The notes: generated by a model from the letters alone, not told the origin. DNA of 38,405 nt from Sulfurospirillum sp. (GCA_026987955.1 JALSME010000026.1:1-38405); one strand, 5' to 3'; counted from the stretch's first letter, positions 16,155-25,814 are shown. Made by a program: numbers and translations.

Positions 16155-16579
16155 TGTTAATGCCTAAGAGAACAAAATATAAGAAGCAGATGAAGGGTAG
16201 AAACCGTGGTAAATCATTTAGAGGCAATAGTGTTGCTTTTGGTGATATAGCACTTAAAGCTACTGAAGCTGGTCGTATTGATTCGCGTCAAATTGAAGCG
16301 GCAAGAATCTCATATACAAGACATGTTAAGCGTCAAGCAAAGACATGGATTAGAGTATTCCCTGATAAGCCTTTAACTGCAAAGCCATTAGAGACAAGAA
16401 TGGGTAAGGGTAAGGGACCAGTTGATAGATGGGTTATGAATATTAAGCCAGGAAGAATCATTTTTGAGATGGCTGGAGTTAGCGAAGAGTTAGCGCGTGA
16501 AGCACTTACACTTGCTATGCATAAGCTACCTTTCAAAACTAAGATAGTTACAAGAGAGAGCGAAAATGAAGTATACTGA
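16154..16579 (+). CDS. rplP: 50S ribosomal protein L16
   Basis: L16 helps position the A-site tRNA and the central protuberance. The 141-aa protein shows [20 protein letters not shown] at the start, then [31 protein letters not shown] and [13 protein letters not shown], all canonical. A second ATG at 16160 could serve as start; the first matches the common ML-PKRTK form and is coupled to rpsC. The 3' end overlaps rpmC by 14 bases. Confidence 0.96.
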   Translation: MLMPKRTKYKKQMKGRNRGKSFRGNSVAFGDIALKATEAGRIDSRQIEAARISYTRHVKRQAKTWIRVFPDKPLTAKPLETRMGKGKGPVDRWVMNIKPGRIIFEMAGVSEELAREALTLAMHKLPFKTKIVTRESENEVY

Positions 16580-16754
16580 TTTAAGTGAAAAATCTGCAAC
16601 TGAGTTAGCAGAGTTATTAAAAGAGAAAAAGGTTCTTTTGTTTACAGTAAAGCAAAAGTTAAAGACAATGCAACTAACTAATTCAAATGAAATTAGAGAA
16701 GTTAGAAGAGATATCGCTCGTATTAGTACGGCTATTTCGGCTCAAAATAAGTGA
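16566..16754 (+). CDS. rpmC: 50S ribosomal protein L29
   Basis: L29 is a small two-helix protein at the tunnel exit next to L23. The 62-aa product ([20 protein letters not shown] at its start, then [16 protein letters not shown]) has the typical antiparallel coiled-coil composition. It begins inside rplP, 14 bases before that gene's end, so its ribosome-binding site lies within rplP coding sequence (AGAGAGCGAAA). Confidence 0.94.
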   Translation: MKYTDLSEKSATELAELLKEKKVLLFTVKQKLKTMQLTNSNEIREVRRDIARISTAISAQNK

Positions 16755-16767
16755 TTAGGGGAAAGTA

Positions 16768-17019
16768 ATGGCTTTAAAAAGAGAAATACAAGGCGTAGTT
16801 GTACAAAAAACTGGTGATAAATCAATCACTGTTTTAGTAGAGAGACGCGTAATGCACCCTAAATATCGCAAAATTGTTAAGCGTTTTAAAAAGTTTATTG
16901 TTCATGATGAGAAAAATGAATCAAAAGCTGGCGATATTGTAAGAGCTATCGAGTGTAGACCACTATCTAAAAGAAAATCTTTTAGACTCTCACAGATAGT
17001 TACAGTAGGAGTTGAGTAA
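16768..17019 (+). CDS. rpsQ: 30S ribosomal protein S17
   Basis: S17 is a primary 16S rRNA-binding protein with an OB fold. The 83-aa product has the characteristic [20 protein letters not shown] opening, then [19 protein letters not shown] and [14 protein letters not shown] strong AGGGGA lies before the start. The stop overlaps the rplN ATG (TAATG). Confidence 0.96.
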   Translation: MALKREIQGVVVQKTGDKSITVLVERRVMHPKYRKIVKRFKKFIVHDEKNESKAGDIVRAIECRPLSKRKSFRLSQIVTVGVE

Positions 17020-17387
17020 TGATACAAGGTTTTACTAGATTAGCAGTTGCTGATAATACTGGTGCAAAAGAGATTATGTGTATTAAGGTACTCGGTGGTT
17101 CTAAGCGTCGTTATGCAACAGTAGGTGATGTAATTGTTGCGTCTGTCAAAAAAGCTTTACCAGTTGGTAAGGTAAAAAAAGGACAGGTTGTTAAGGCAGT
17201 TGTTGTTAGAACAAGAAAAGAGATTCAAAGAGAAAATGGCTCACTTATCAGATTTGATGAGAATGCAGCTGTTATCCTTAACGATAAAAAAGAACCAATA
17301 GGAACAAGAATATTTGGACCTGTTGGAAGAGAAGTGAGATACTCTGGTTTTATGAAGATAGTTTCACTTGCTCCGGAGGTAATATAA
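17019..17387 (+). CDS. rplN: 50S ribosomal protein L14
   Basis: L14 forms intersubunit bridges and binds the silencing factor RsfS. The 122-aa protein, exactly the usual length, begins [18 protein letters not shown] and carries [27 protein letters not shown] and the signature [12 protein letters not shown] followed by [13 protein letters not shown]. It is coupled at both ends by TAATG junctions. Confidence 0.97.
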   Translation: MIQGFTRLAVADNTGAKEIMCIKVLGGSKRRYATVGDVIVASVKKALPVGKVKKGQVVKAVVVRTRKEIQRENGSLIRFDENAAVILNDKKEPIGTRIFGPVGREVRYSGFMKIVSLAPEVI

Positions 17388-17623
17388 TGGCTGTTAAGTT
17401 TAACATTAAAAAAGGTGATAGTGTAAAAATTATTGCTGGAGATGACAAAGGTAAAGTGGCTAAAGTTCTTCGTGTTATTAAGAAGGATGCTAAGGTTGTT
17501 GTCGAGGGTTGTAAGATAGCTAAAAAAGCTATCAAGCCTGATGATGCTAATCCAAAGGGTGGCTTTATAAACAAAGAGATGCCAATAGATATCTCTAATG
17601 TGGCAAAAGTAGAGGGTGAATAA
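17387..17623 (+). CDS. rplX: 50S ribosomal protein L24
   Basis: L24 initiates 50S assembly. The 78-aa protein contains the KOW motif ([20 protein letters not shown], about 8-27) followed by [15 protein letters not shown] and a [18 protein letters not shown] tail. It is shorter than the roughly 100-aa E. coli protein, a size common in Campylobacterota. Both ends are TAATG junctions. Confidence 0.95.
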   Translation: MAVKFNIKKGDSVKIIAGDDKGKVAKVLRVIKKDAKVVVEGCKIAKKAIKPDDANPKGGFINKEMPIDISNVAKVEGE

Positions 17624-18168
17624 TGAACAGATTAAAAGCTAGATATGCATCTGAAATAAAAGATGCTTTAACAAAAGAGTTTGACATCAAAAACCCAATG
17701 CTAGTTCCTGCATTAGAAAAAGTTGTTATCAGCGTTGGTGTTGGTGCAGATGGTAGTGATAGTAAAATATTACAAAATATAGTAGATACTATCTCTTTAA
17801 TAAGTGGGCAAAAAGCACAAGTAATGAATGCTAAGAAATCAGTAGCTGGTTTTAAAGTAAGAGAGGGATATCCTGTAGGCGTTAAAGTTACACTTCGTGA
17901 CGAACAAATGTTTGCATTTTTGGATAAGCTAATAAGCGTAGCACTTCCAAGAGTTAAGGATTTCCGTGGATTACCAAGAAATGGATTTGACGGAAGAGCA
18001 AATTATAATTTTGGTTTAACTGAACAATTAATGTTCCCAGAAGTGAATTTTGATGATGTATTAAAAACACACGGAATGAACATAACAATTGTAACAACTG
18101 CAGCTGATGATAAGCAAGCTTTTAAGCTTCTTGAATTAGTTGGTATTCCGTTCACGAAGGGCAAGTAA
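17623..18168 (+). CDS. rplE: 50S ribosomal protein L5
   Basis: L5 binds 5S rRNA in the central protuberance. The 181-aa product has [39 protein letters not shown], the loop [11 protein letters not shown] and the segment [20 protein letters not shown], all strongly conserved. The rpsN start follows its stop by one base. Confidence 0.97.
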   Translation: MNRLKARYASEIKDALTKEFDIKNPMLVPALEKVVISVGVGADGSDSKILQNIVDTISLISGQKAQVMNAKKSVAGFKVREGYPVGVKVTLRDEQMFAFLDKLISVALPRVKDFRGLPRNGFDGRANYNFGLTEQLMFPEVNFDDVLKTHGMNITIVTTAADDKQAFKLLELVGIPFTKGK

Positions 18169-18169
18169 C

Positions 18170-18355
18170 ATGGCAAAAAAATCTATGATTGCAAAGGCTG
18201 CAAGAACGCCTAAGTTTAAAGTTAGAGGATATAGCAGATGTCAAATTTGTGGTCGTCCTCATTCAGTTTACAGAGATTTTGGTGTATGTAGAGTTTGTCT
18301 AAGAAAAATGGCAAACGAAGGTCTAATCCCAGGCCTTAAAAAAGCAAGCTGGTAA
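18170..18355 (+). CDS. rpsN: 30S ribosomal protein S14, zinc-binding type
   Basis: S14 sits in the 30S head near S19. This 61-aa form has four zinc-ligand cysteines, C24/C27 (CQIC) and C40/C43 (CRVC), so it is the short Zn-dependent (type Z) version. I chose ATG 18170 ([10 protein letters not shown]) because the upstream start at 18140 would lie within rplE and add ten unrelated residues. The usual C-terminal IPGLKKASW is present. Confidence 0.97.
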   Translation: MAKKSMIAKAARTPKFKVRGYSRCQICGRPHSVYRDFGVCRVCLRKMANEGLIPGLKKASW

Positions 18356-18364
18356 GGAAACAGA

Positions 18365-18760
18365 ATGATAAATGATTTATTGGCAGATGCACTAACAAGA
18401 ATTAGAAATGCATCATTAAGAAAACTAGATGTTACAAAGTTAATGCACTCAAAATTGGTTGAAGCTGTAATGGTTGTATTCCAAGACAAAGGTTATATTG
18501 AGAGTTTTAATGTTATTGAAGATGGAAATAAAAAATTCATCAAAGTTGTATTAAAATATGACAAAAACGAAAATAGCGTAATAACAGAAGTGAAAAAAAT
18601 ATCTAAGCCAGGACGCCGTGTTTACAAGGGTTCTAGTGAGATTAAGAAGTTTAAAAATGGTTACGGTACTTTCGTAGTTTCAACTTCAAAAGGTGTACTA
18701 AGCAACGATGATGCTCATAAAGCAAAAGTCGGTGGTGAAGTACTTGTTAGTATCTGGTAA
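18365..18760 (+). CDS. rpsH: 30S ribosomal protein S8
   Basis: S8 binds the central domain of 16S rRNA and represses the spc operon in E. coli. The 131-aa protein opens [18 protein letters not shown] and ends with the canonical [19 protein letters not shown] and GGEVLVSIW, with [12 protein letters not shown] between. After it comes a 70-base gap, the longest between rpsJ and infA, containing a small imperfect hairpin (TGGTATTCGATAACCA, about 18776-18791). Confidence 0.97.
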   Translation: MINDLLADALTRIRNASLRKLDVTKLMHSKLVEAVMVVFQDKGYIESFNVIEDGNKKFIKVVLKYDKNENSVITEVKKISKPGRRVYKGSSEIKKFKNGYGTFVVSTSKGVLSNDDAHKAKVGGEVLVSIW

Positions 18761-18830
18761 AACAGATTTCTTTTATGGTATTCGATAACCATTCAAGTTA
18801 AGTCTTATCGTAGACAAGTAAAGGAAATAG

Positions 18831-19367
18831 ATGTCACGTATTGGAAAGAATCCAGTTACAATTCCTGCTGAAGTAAATGTTTCAGTAGAAGGAAATGTAA
18901 TTGTTTTTAAAAAAGGGAGTGTTCAAAAAGAGTTGGATACTAAAGGAAATGTTGAAGTCAAAGTAGATAACGGTTTGTTGGTTTTTGCTCCAAAGAGTGA
19001 TGACAGACAAGATCGTGCTTACTGGGGAACTTACCGTGCACTAAGCGCTAACATTATAGTTGGACTAACAACAGGTTACCAAAAGCAATTGGAAATCAAT
19101 GGTGTTGGTTATAGAGCTGCAGTTAAAGGAAATGTTCTTGAGCTTCAACTTGGTTTTTCACACCCAATTAATTATGAATTTCCAAAGGATCTTCAAATTA
19201 GTGTAGAAAAAAATATTGTTACTATCAAGGGTGATGATAAACAAGTTGTTGGACAAGTTGCTGCTGAAGTTAGAAGTTTTAGACCGCCAGAGCCTTACAA
19301 GGGCAAAGGTGTTAAGTATGTTGAAGAGCATATCCGCCGAAAAGCGGGAAAAACTGCTAAGAAATAG
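18831..19367 (+). CDS. rplF: 50S ribosomal protein L6
   Basis: L6 lies near the factor-binding site beside the sarcin-ricin loop. The 178-aa product has two repeated halves: [17 protein letters not shown] in the first, and [16 protein letters not shown] and [19 protein letters not shown] in the second. The [15 protein letters not shown] segment is conserved. The AAAGGAAATAG before the ATG is a fair Shine-Dalgarno. Nothing unusual. Confidence 0.97.
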   Translation: MSRIGKNPVTIPAEVNVSVEGNVIVFKKGSVQKELDTKGNVEVKVDNGLLVFAPKSDDRQDRAYWGTYRALSANIIVGLTTGYQKQLEINGVGYRAAVKGNVLELQLGFSHPINYEFPKDLQISVEKNIVTIKGDDKQVVGQVAAEVRSFRPPEPYKGKGVKYVEEHIRRKAGKTAKK

Positions 19368-19376
19368 GAGTAGCAA

Positions 19377-19733
19377 ATGAGACCAAATATTTTAAAAAGA
19401 AAACTTGCATTAAGAGCAAAGCGTAAAAAGAGAGTTAGAGCAGATATTTTCGGAACAGTAGAGCGTCCAAGAGTATCGATTTTTAAATCAAATAAATATG
19501 TTTATGTTCAGGCAATAGACGATGTAAACGGTGCTACACTTGCAGCTGCAGATGGAGCAAAGTTAGGTTTTAAAGCTAACAAGGCTGGAGCAGGCGAGCT
19601 TGCAAAAGCTTTTGCTGAGACTTTAAAGGGTAAGGATATATCAACTGTAGTTTATGACAGAAATGGATACCTTTACCATGGTGTTGTTGCTGCTTTTGCA
19701 GATGGCTTAAGAGAAAACGGCATTACGCTGTAA
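19377..19733 (+). CDS. rplR: 50S ribosomal protein L18
   Basis: L18 binds 5S rRNA with L5. The 118-aa product begins with a basic tail ([20 protein letters not shown]), then [19 protein letters not shown] and the closing [10 protein letters not shown]-type motif, here [20 protein letters not shown]. Length and order are standard. AGGAGTAGCAA lies before the start. Confidence 0.96.
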   Translation: MRPNILKRKLALRAKRKKRVRADIFGTVERPRVSIFKSNKYVYVQAIDDVNGATLAAADGAKLGFKANKAGAGELAKAFAETLKGKDISTVVYDRNGYLYHGVVAAFADGLRENGITL

Positions 19734-19752
19734 TAGAAGGAAAGACGATTCA

Positions 19753-20196
19753 ATGGAAAAGTATAATAGAGAAGAATTTGAAGAAGTCATCGTTAACATC
19801 GGCCGTGTAACTAAAGTTGTTAAAGGTGGTAGACGATTTAGATTTACAGCACTAGTAGTTGTTGGAAATAAAAATGGATTAGTTGGATTTGGTTTTGGTA
19901 AAGCAAAAGAAGTTCCTGATGCTATCAAAAAAGCAGTTGATGATGCGTTTAAAAGTATTGTACAAGTTAATACTAAAGGCTCAACTATTGCTCATGATAT
20001 TGAAGTAAAATATAATGCAAGTAGAATTTTACTTAGACCAGCTAGTGAAGGTACAGGAGTTATTGCCGGTGGTGCAACTCGTCCAGTTCTTGAACTTGCA
20101 GGTATTAAAGATATTTTGACTAAATCGTTAGGATCAAATAATCCAGCAAATGTAGTAAGAGCAACAATGAAAGCTCTTAGTATGTTGAAATCTTAG
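19753..20196 (+). CDS. rpsE: 30S ribosomal protein S5
   Basis: S5 takes part in decoding fidelity and mRNA unwinding. The 147-aa protein contains the N-terminal double-stranded RNA-binding fold ([20 protein letters not shown]), the [17 protein letters not shown] segment, and the C-terminal [14 protein letters not shown]-type block ([15 protein letters not shown]). The next gene is rplO, 11 bases on; rpmD, normally here, is absent. Confidence 0.97.
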   Translation: MEKYNREEFEEVIVNIGRVTKVVKGGRRFRFTALVVVGNKNGLVGFGFGKAKEVPDAIKKAVDDAFKSIVQVNTKGSTIAHDIEVKYNASRILLRPASEGTGVIAGGATRPVLELAGIKDILTKSLGSNNPANVVRATMKALSMLKS

Positions 20197-20207
20197 AAGG
20201 AGTAGAC

Positions 20208-20606
20208 ATGACATTAGAAAATCTATCTCCAGCTACGGGTTCAACTCACTCAAGAAAGAGAGTTGGTCGTGGTCAGGGAAGTGGCATGGGAAAAACTGCA
20301 AGTCGTGGTTGTAATGGTCAAAAATCTCGTTCAGGTTATAAGATTAAAAGAAACTTTGAAGGTGGACAACAGCCACTAAGTAAAAGACTACCAAAAGTAG
20401 GTTTTTATTCAAGAGTTAGTAAACCTTATAGTATAAATGTAGATAGAGTAAAATCAGTAGCTGCACTTGAAGAGATCACAATTGAGTCAATCAAGAGTGT
20501 TCATAAGATGGCAGGGACAGTTAGTAGAGTTAAACTTATCGGTGCAGGAGCAAAAGAGCTTGCAAGTAAAATAAAAGACGACAATATAACTTGCACTGGC
20601 AACTAA
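20208..20606 (+). CDS. rplO: 50S ribosomal protein L15
   Basis: L15 is a late-assembly 50S protein that links several rRNA domains. The 132-aa protein has the glycine-rich N-terminus ([18 protein letters not shown], then [18 protein letters not shown]), [11 protein letters not shown] and a C-terminal [14 protein letters not shown] domain. It is a little shorter than E. coli L15 (144). secY follows after one base. Confidence 0.96.
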   Translation: MTLENLSPATGSTHSRKRVGRGQGSGMGKTASRGCNGQKSRSGYKIKRNFEGGQQPLSKRLPKVGFYSRVSKPYSINVDRVKSVAALEEITIESIKSVHKMAGTVSRVKLIGAGAKELASKIKDDNITCTGN

Positions 20607-20607
20607 A

Positions 20608-21870
20608 ATGAGTAACGATCTTACTAAAAAAATTCTGATTACATTAGGATTTATTTTTGCGTACAGAATACTGGCATATGTGCCAGTACCTGGCGTAAAC
20701 CTAGATGTAATTAAAGAATTCTTTGACTCAAATAGTTCAAATGCATTAGGTATGTTTAATATGTTCAGTGGTAACGCTGCGCAAAGAATGAGTATAATTT
20801 CACTAGGAATTATGCCATATATTACCGCTTCAATTGTTATGGAGCTTCTAGCTGCTACATTTCCTGCGCTTGGAAAGATGAAAAAAGAGCGTGACGGAAT
20901 GGTTAAGTATATGCAAATTATTCGTTATGCAACTATAGGTATCACAATTGTTCAAGCAATTGGAGTTTCTGTGGGACTTGGAAGCATGACTGGTCGTGGT
21001 GGCGAGAGTGCTATTATGGTTGATATGGCAACATTTTCTGCAATTGCTGCTGCATCAATGCTAACAGGTACAATGTTACTTATGTGGATTGGTGAGCAGA
21101 TAACTCAGCGTGGTATTGGTAATGGTATATCTTTGATTATCTTTGCTGGTATAGTTTCTGGAATTCCTACTGCAATTGGAGGTACAATTAACCTTGTAAA
21201 TACAGGTGAAATGAACTTTTTAGTTGTGATTGGTATTTTGCTAGTGATTTTGGCTACTGTTGGCTCTATTATTTATGTTGAGATGGGAGAACGGCGTGTA
21301 CCTATTTCGTATAGTCGAAAAGTTATGATGCAAAATCAACATAAGAGAATTATGAATTATGTACCTATAAAAGTAAACCTTAGTGGAGTTATACCACCGA
21401 TTTTTGCAAGTGCGATTTTGATGTTTCCATCAACAATCATGCAAGCAAGTACAAATCCTATAATTCAAAGAATAAATGATTTTTTAAACCCAAATAGTTA
21501 TGCATTTAATGTTCTAACTTTTATATTTGTTATATTTTTTGCATACTTTTATGCATCTATTGTATTTAGTGCAAAAGATATATCTGATAATTTAAAGAGA
21601 CAGGGTGGCTTTATTCCAGGTGTTCGTCCTGGTGAAAGTACTGCAATGTATCTTAATGAAGTTGCAAGTAGACTAACATTTTGGGGATCAATATACTTAG
21701 GACTTATTTCAACTCTTCCATGGGTTTTAGTAAAGACTATGGGTGTTCCGTTTTTCTTTGGAGGAACGGCAGTTCTTATTGTAGTTCAAGTTGCACTTGA
21801 TACTATGAGAAAAATTGAAGCTCAGATGTATATGAATAAATATGAAACATTGAGTGCAGTAGGTCTTTAA
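20608..21870 (+). CDS. secY: Protein translocase subunit SecY
   Basis: SecY is the channel of the Sec translocon. The 420-aa protein has about ten membrane helices and the family motifs GIMPYITASIVMELL in helix 2, GNGISLIIFAGI in helix 5, the cytoplasmic loop GERRVPISYSRK, and GFIPGVRPGE in the last large loop. It is somewhat shorter than E. coli SecY (443), as usual in this class. Its TAA overlaps the map start (TAATG). Confidence 0.97.
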   Translation: MSNDLTKKILITLGFIFAYRILAYVPVPGVNLDVIKEFFDSNSSNALGMFNMFSGNAAQRMSIISLGIMPYITASIVMELLAATFPALGKMKKERDGMVKYMQIIRYATIGITIVQAIGVSVGLGSMTGRGGESAIMVDMATFSAIAAASMLTGTMLLMWIGEQITQRGIGNGISLIIFAGIVSGIPTAIGGTINLVNTGEMNFLVVIGILLVILATVGSIIYVEMGERRVPISYSRKVMMQNQHKRIMNYVPIKVNLSGVIPPIFASAILMFPSTIMQASTNPIIQRINDFLNPNSYAFNVLTFIFVIFFAYFYASIVFSAKDISDNLKRQGGFIPGVRPGESTAMYLNEVASRLTFWGSIYLGLISTLPWVLVKTMGVPFFFGGTAVLIVVQVALDTMRKIEAQMYMNKYETLSAVGL

Positions 21871-22628
21871 TGGCAATTGCTCTTAGAAAACCAAAAGATA
21901 TCGAAAAACTTCGAATATCCAATAGAATAGTAGCTGAAACTCTTCAGCTACTCTCTAGTAAAGCAGAGGCGGGTATGACGCTTGCTGAGTTAAATGCTAT
22001 GGGCGAAGAGTATATAAAATCACAAGGATCAAGACCTGCTTTTAAGGGACTATATGGCTTTCCTGCAGGAGTTTGTACTTCAGTAAATCAAGTTATTATT
22101 CATGGTATACCAAATAATTATAAACTAAAAGATGGTGATATTGTTGGCTTTGATATAGGTGTAGAAAAAGATGGATGGTTTGGTGATGCTGCTGTTACTG
22201 TTGGCATAGGAAATATTTCAAAAGCAAATCAAGAGCTTATAGATTGTTCTCGTGATACACTCTATCATGCTATAAACAATATTAAAGCTGGAATGAGATT
22301 TAAAGAATTAAGTCTTATACTAGAGGAGTTTATTCATTCAAAAGGGTATATACCACTACGAAATTTTTGTGGTCACGGAATAGGTCGAAAACCGCATGAA
22401 GAGCCAGAGATTCCAAACTATTTAGAGGGTACAAATTCAAAACAGGGTCCAAAGATTAAAAATGGAATGGTTTTTTGTCTTGAGCCAATGATTTGTCAAA
22501 AAAGTGGTATATCAAAAATATTAGAAGATAAGTGGTCAGTAGTTTCAGAAGATGGACTTTTTGGAAGTCACTATGAGCATACTGTAGCAATTATAAACAA
22601 CAAAGCCGAAATTTTATCGGTTGTCTAG
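21870..22628 (+). CDS. map: Methionine aminopeptidase, type I
   Basis: This enzyme removes the initiator methionine from nascent proteins. The 252-aa product has the pita-bread fold ligands: the two aspartates in [15 protein letters not shown], the histidine in [14 protein letters not shown], one glutamate in FCLEPM and another in the C-terminal segment near HYEHTVAI. The substrate-binding histidine lies in VIIHGIPN. The gene is coupled to secY, and infA begins nine bases after its stop. Confidence 0.96.
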   Translation: MAIALRKPKDIEKLRISNRIVAETLQLLSSKAEAGMTLAELNAMGEEYIKSQGSRPAFKGLYGFPAGVCTSVNQVIIHGIPNNYKLKDGDIVGFDIGVEKDGWFGDAAVTVGIGNISKANQELIDCSRDTLYHAINNIKAGMRFKELSLILEEFIHSKGYIPLRNFCGHGIGRKPHEEPEIPNYLEGTNSKQGPKIKNGMVFCLEPMICQKSGISKILEDKWSVVSEDGLFGSHYEHTVAIINNKAEILSVV

Positions 22629-22636
22629 GAGGCAAA

Positions 22637-22855
22637 ATGGCAAAAGCTGATGTAATCGAAGTAGATGGTAAAGTTTTAGAAGCTCTACCAAATGCAACGT
22701 TTAAAGTTGAAGTTCAAAATGGGCATGTGGTTCTATGTCACATAGCTGGTAAGATGAGAATGCATTATATAAAAATAATGCCAGGTGATACAGTAAAACT
22801 TGAGTTGACTCCTTATAGTCTAGACAAAGGGCGTATTACTTATAGATATAAATAG
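22637..22855 (+). CDS. infA: Translation initiation factor IF-1
   Basis: IF-1 occupies the ribosomal A site during initiation. The 72-aa S1-type OB-fold protein begins [20 protein letters not shown], contains [13 protein letters not shown] and ends [13 protein letters not shown], all conserved. AGGAGGCAAA before the ATG is a strong ribosome-binding site. A 336-base gap without a gene follows. Confidence 0.97.
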   Translation: MAKADVIEVDGKVLEALPNATFKVEVQNGHVVLCHIAGKMRMHYIKIMPGDTVKLELTPYSLDKGRITYRYK

Positions 22856-22896
22856 GTTATTTGTACTTTATAAGTAAATTATTAGCTTATTTTGAG

Positions 22897-22902
22897 TATA
22901 AT
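22897..22902 (+). promoter_or_regulatory. -10 element in the infA-rpmJ gap
   Basis: TATAAT in the context TTTTGAGTATAATATGCC suggests transcription starting near 22910, giving rpmJ and the alpha-type genes their own promoter and a leader of about 280 bases. No -35 match is evident. Confidence 0.55.
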
Positions 22903-22913
22903 ATGCCCCCTTT

Positions 22914-23043
22914 GTAAAACTGTGTGAAGAATACTTGAAAAAACCCCACTATTTTTTCAAATATTGGTTTAGCCAAGATCGCTAAACCTGTGACAGTTTA
23001 CGAATTTGGAGTGGACTGTTTAGATATGCGTGGCATATCTTTT
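22914..23043 (+). ncRNA. Candidate structured RNA: three-way junction plus terminator-like hairpin
   Basis: A 9-bp closing stem (22914-22923 with 22993-23001, one bulged A) encloses two hairpins. P2 pairs 22930-22943 with 22952-22965 (13 pairs, one mismatch, loop CCCCACTA). P3 pairs 22966-22973 with 22981-22988 (8 perfect pairs, loop CAAGATC). P2 and P3 abut with no spacer, so they could stack. A further 8-bp hairpin (23022-23029 with 23033-23040) is followed by TTT. It fits no known RNA class I recognise. It may be an rpmJ leader regulator or a separate small RNA; both readings are inference. Confidence 0.5.
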
Positions 23044-23074
23044 AATCATCGTATTTATTTTTCTTACAAGTAGC

Positions 23075-23191
23075 CTTCGCAAAGCGAAAGCTTCAGTGAG
23101 AGGAGCTATTAAATTAGTTTCTTCTTCGCAAAGCGAAAGCTTCAGTGAGAGGAATTTTTCTGGGCTTTGCCCAGCAAAAGGAGACATTAAA
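23075..23191 (+). promoter_or_regulatory. Two-hairpin leader element before rpmJ, with a 30-base direct repeat
   Basis: A 30-base segment (23075-23104) holding the hairpin TTCGC-AAA-GCGAA is repeated exactly at 23124-23153. The second copy runs into a perfect hairpin CTGGGC-TTT-GCCCAG (23160-23174), AAAGGAGACATTAAA and the rpmJ ATG. It matches the selD leader and the right-edge repeat in layout and spacing. The AAA and TTT loops, with neighbours, are complementary and could pair with each other. Confidence 0.65.
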
Positions 23192-23305
23192 ATGAAAGTA
23201 CGACCTTCTGTAAAGAAGATGTGTGATAAGTGCAAAGTGATTAAGCGTAAAGGTATCGTTAGAATCATTTGTGAAAATCCAAAACACAAACAGAGACAAG
23301 GATAA
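23192..23305 (+). CDS. rpmJ: 50S ribosomal protein L36
   Basis: L36 is the smallest 50S protein, here 37 aa with zinc ligands C11, C14, C27 and H32 (the C+ form). The sequence begins [21 protein letters not shown] chose ATG 23192, eight bases after AAGGAG. The frame is open upstream to 23030, but that extension runs through the repeated hairpin leader and would not be L36. rpsM follows after two bases. Confidence 0.96.
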   Translation: MKVRPSVKKMCDKCKVIKRKGIVRIICENPKHKQRQG

Positions 23306-23307
23306 AC

Positions 23308-23673
23308 ATGGCAAGAATTGCAGGTGTAGACCTTCCTAAGAAGAAGAGAGTAGAGTACGGTTTAACATATATTTATGGTATAGGTTTAACAAGCTCAAGA
23401 TTAATCTTAAATGCTGTTGGAATATCATATGACAAAAGAGTTCACGAACTTAATGAGTCAGATGTTGCAGCTATTCGTAAAGAGATTCAAGAGAATTTCC
23501 AAGTTGAAGGTGATTTAAGAAAGAAAGTAACATTGGATATTAAAGCTCTAATGGATATGGGTAGCTACAGAGGGTTAAGACACAGACGTGGTCTTCCTGT
23601 TCGTGGTCAAAAAACAAAAACTAATGCGCGTACGAGAAAAGGTAAGAAAAAGACCGTCGGCGCAAAAGCATAA
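23308..23673 (+). CDS. rpsM: 30S ribosomal protein S13
   Basis: S13 contacts the P-site tRNA and bridges to L5. The 121-aa protein starts [20 protein letters not shown], contains the helix-two-turn-helix region with [14 protein letters not shown], and ends with the conserved [20 protein letters not shown], then ARTRKGKKK. It is standard in length. Confidence 0.97.
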   Translation: MARIAGVDLPKKKRVEYGLTYIYGIGLTSSRLILNAVGISYDKRVHELNESDVAAIRKEIQENFQVEGDLRKKVTLDIKALMDMGSYRGLRHRRGLPVRGQKTKTNARTRKGKKKTVGAKA

Positions 23674-23692
23674 TTACTCAAGGAACAATTAA

Positions 23693-24085
23693 ATGGCAAA
23701 AAGAAGAGTAGTAAGAAAAAAAGTTGCTAAGAAGAATATCGCTAAAGGCGTTGTTTATATCTCTGCAACATTTAATAATACTGTCGTAACTGTTACTGAT
23801 GAAATGGGTAATGTTATAGCATGGAGCAGTGCTGGTAGTTTGGCTTTTAAAGGTAGTAAGAAATCTACTCCTTATGCAGCTCAACAAGCAGTTGAAGATG
23901 CATTAGCAAAAGCTAAAGAACACGGTATTAAAGAAGTAGGTATCAAGGTTCAAGGACCTGGTAGCGGAAGAGAAACAGCAGTCAAGAGTGTTGGTGCAAC
24001 AGAGGGAATCAAGGTAACTTTCTTAAAAGATATCAGCCCACTACCACATAATGGCTGTAGACCTCCAAAGCGTAGAAGAGTTTAA
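23693..24085 (+). CDS. rpsK: 30S ribosomal protein S11
   Basis: S11 lies on the 30S platform near the E site and mRNA exit. The 130-aa product has the family blocks [55 protein letters not shown] and the C-terminal [19 protein letters not shown] 74-base AT-rich gap separates it from rpsD. Confidence 0.97.
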   Translation: MAKRRVVRKKVAKKNIAKGVVYISATFNNTVVTVTDEMGNVIAWSSAGSLAFKGSKKSTPYAAQQAVEDALAKAKEHGIKEVGIKVQGPGSGRETAVKSVGATEGIKVTFLKDISPLPHNGCRPPKRRRV

Positions 24086-24159
24086 TTTTAACATTTTAGT
24101 TAATAATTAATTATATAAAAAACGAAATATTTTTTGGTTTATAATGATTAGGAGAAACG

Positions 24160-24786
24160 ATGGCTAGATACAGAGGACCTGTCGAGAAGCTAGAGAGAAG
24201 ACTAGGTGTTAGTTTGGCTCTTAAAGGTGAGCGTCGTCTTGCTGGTAAGAGCGCATTGGACAAGCGTCCATATGCACCAGGACAACACGGTCAAAGAAGA
24301 ACAAAGATTAGTGAGTATGGACTTCAACTAAGAGAGAAGCAAAAAGCTAAATTTATGTATGGAGTTTCTGAAAAGCAATTTAGAAGATTGTTTAAAGAAG
24401 CAGCAAGAAGAGATGGTAATACTGGAGAAAACCTTATTACTTTAATCGAAAGACGTTTAGATAATGTTGTTTATAGAATGGGTTTTGCAACTACTAGAAG
24501 ATTTGCTAGACAGTTAACAACTCACGGACACGTTCTTGTAAATGGAAAGAAGTTAGATATACCTTCTTATCAAGTTAAACAGGGTGATAAAATTGAGATT
24601 TGTGAAAAATCTAAAAGCAACCCTCAAGTTGTTCGTTCATTAGAATTGACAGCACAAACCGGAATTGTTCCATGGGTTGATGTTGAGGCAGCAAAGGCAA
24701 TGGGTATATTTACTCGTTTCCCAGAGCGTGAAGAAGTAGTTATTCCGGTTGAAGAGAGATTGATCGTCGAGCTATACTCTAAATAA
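24160..24786 (+). CDS. rpsD: 30S ribosomal protein S4
   Basis: S4 nucleates 30S assembly and represses the alpha operon in E. coli. The 208-aa protein begins [17 protein letters not shown], carries [13 protein letters not shown], and has an S4 RNA-binding domain from about residue 97 ([20 protein letters not shown] and [17 protein letters not shown]). It lacks the zinc cysteines of some S4 proteins. AGGAGA precedes the ATG. Confidence 0.97.
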   Translation: MARYRGPVEKLERRLGVSLALKGERRLAGKSALDKRPYAPGQHGQRRTKISEYGLQLREKQKAKFMYGVSEKQFRRLFKEAARRDGNTGENLITLIERRLDNVVYRMGFATTRRFARQLTTHGHVLVNGKKLDIPSYQVKQGDKIEICEKSKSNPQVVRSLELTAQTGIVPWVDVEAAKAMGIFTRFPEREEVVIPVEERLIVELYSK

Positions 24787-24803
24787 TAAGTGAGGAAGTT
24801 TTA

Positions 24804-25811
24804 GTGAAAAAAATCAGTACAGCGGCACATATGCCAACAGAGATTGAAGTAGAAAATATTTCAGATAATAAAGCTCAAGTAATAGCATATCCATTTGAAG
24901 CTGGTTTTGCTGTAACTCTAGCTCACCCATTAAGAAGATTATTGCTTAGTAGCACAGTTGGATTCGCTCCAACTGCTATTAAGATAGATGGTGTAACACA
25001 TGAATTTGATAGCATGCGTGGTATGCTTGAAGATGTTGCACTATTTATCATCAATCTTAAAAATATTCGTTTCAAAATCAATGGTGATGAGAAGCGAGTA
25101 GAGGTAAATTATTCTTTTACTGGACCAAAAGAGATTTATGGTAGTGATCTTTCTAATGAAGAGATAGAAGTTGTTACTCCTGAGGGGTATTTAGCAACTA
25201 TTAATGAAGATGCAGAGCTTAACTTTTCTCTTATTGTAGAGAAGGGAATAGGGTATGTTCCTAGTGAAACTATTAGAGATTTAGTTGACAGTGATTATAT
25301 AGCACTAGATGCTTTTTTTACACCAGTGAAAAAAGCTATATATGAGATAGAGAATGTTCTAGTTGAGGACAATCCAAACTTTGAAAAGGTAATTTTTACC
25401 ATTGAAACTGATGGATTGATATCGCCAATAGAGGCTTTTAAAGACTCTTTGGAAGCTATGTACACTCAAATGTCAGTATTTAATGGTGTTTTAGATATTG
25501 ATATTACTCCAAAAGTTGAAAGCAGTAGTGATACTGTCGAGTTAAATAAACTACTTCAGAGTATTGAAGAGTTAAATTTGAGTGCTAGAAGTTTCAATTG
25601 TTTAGATAGAGCAGAAGTAAGATTTGTAGGTGAACTTGCACTAATGAGTGAATTAGAGCTTAAAAACCTTAAAAATCTTGGTAAAAAATCTCTTGAAGAG
25701 ATAAACGCTGTGATGGAAGAGATTGGCTTTCCAGTAGGATCAGATTTTTCTGATGATACTGTTGATGTACTTAAGAACAAAATCGCAGATTTGAAATCGA
25801 ATGAGGATTAA
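24804..25811 (+). CDS. rpoA: RNA polymerase alpha subunit
   Basis: Alpha dimerises to nucleate RNA polymerase and contacts UP elements and activators. The 335-aa protein has an N-terminal assembly domain (about 1-225, with [18 protein letters not shown]) and a C-terminal domain (about 250-325, with [11 protein letters not shown] and [15 protein letters not shown]). The start is GTG 24804, with GAGGAAG upstream. It lies between rpsD and rplQ as in most bacteria. Confidence 0.97.
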   Translation: MKKISTAAHMPTEIEVENISDNKAQVIAYPFEAGFAVTLAHPLRRLLLSSTVGFAPTAIKIDGVTHEFDSMRGMLEDVALFIINLKNIRFKINGDEKRVEVNYSFTGPKEIYGSDLSNEEIEVVTPEGYLATINEDAELNFSLIVEKGIGYVPSETIRDLVDSDYIALDAFFTPVKKAIYEIENVLVEDNPNFEKVIFTIETDGLISPIEAFKDSLEAMYTQMSVFNGVLDIDITPKVESSSDTVELNKLLQSIEELNLSARSFNCLDRAEVRFVGELALMSELELKNLKNLGKKSLEEINAVMEEIGFPVGSDFSDDTVDVLKNKIADLKSNED

Positions 25812-25814
25812 TAA

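Noticed and set aside
23030-23305. 91-codon ORF in frame with rpmJ
   Set aside because: Upstream of ATG 23192 it runs through the terminator-like hairpin and both copies of the leader repeat; L36 is 37 aa and has a good RBS at 23178.
24140-24145. TATAAT before rpsD as an internal promoter
   Set aside because: It is only 14 bases from the start codon, so transcripts would begin inside or after the ribosome-binding site.
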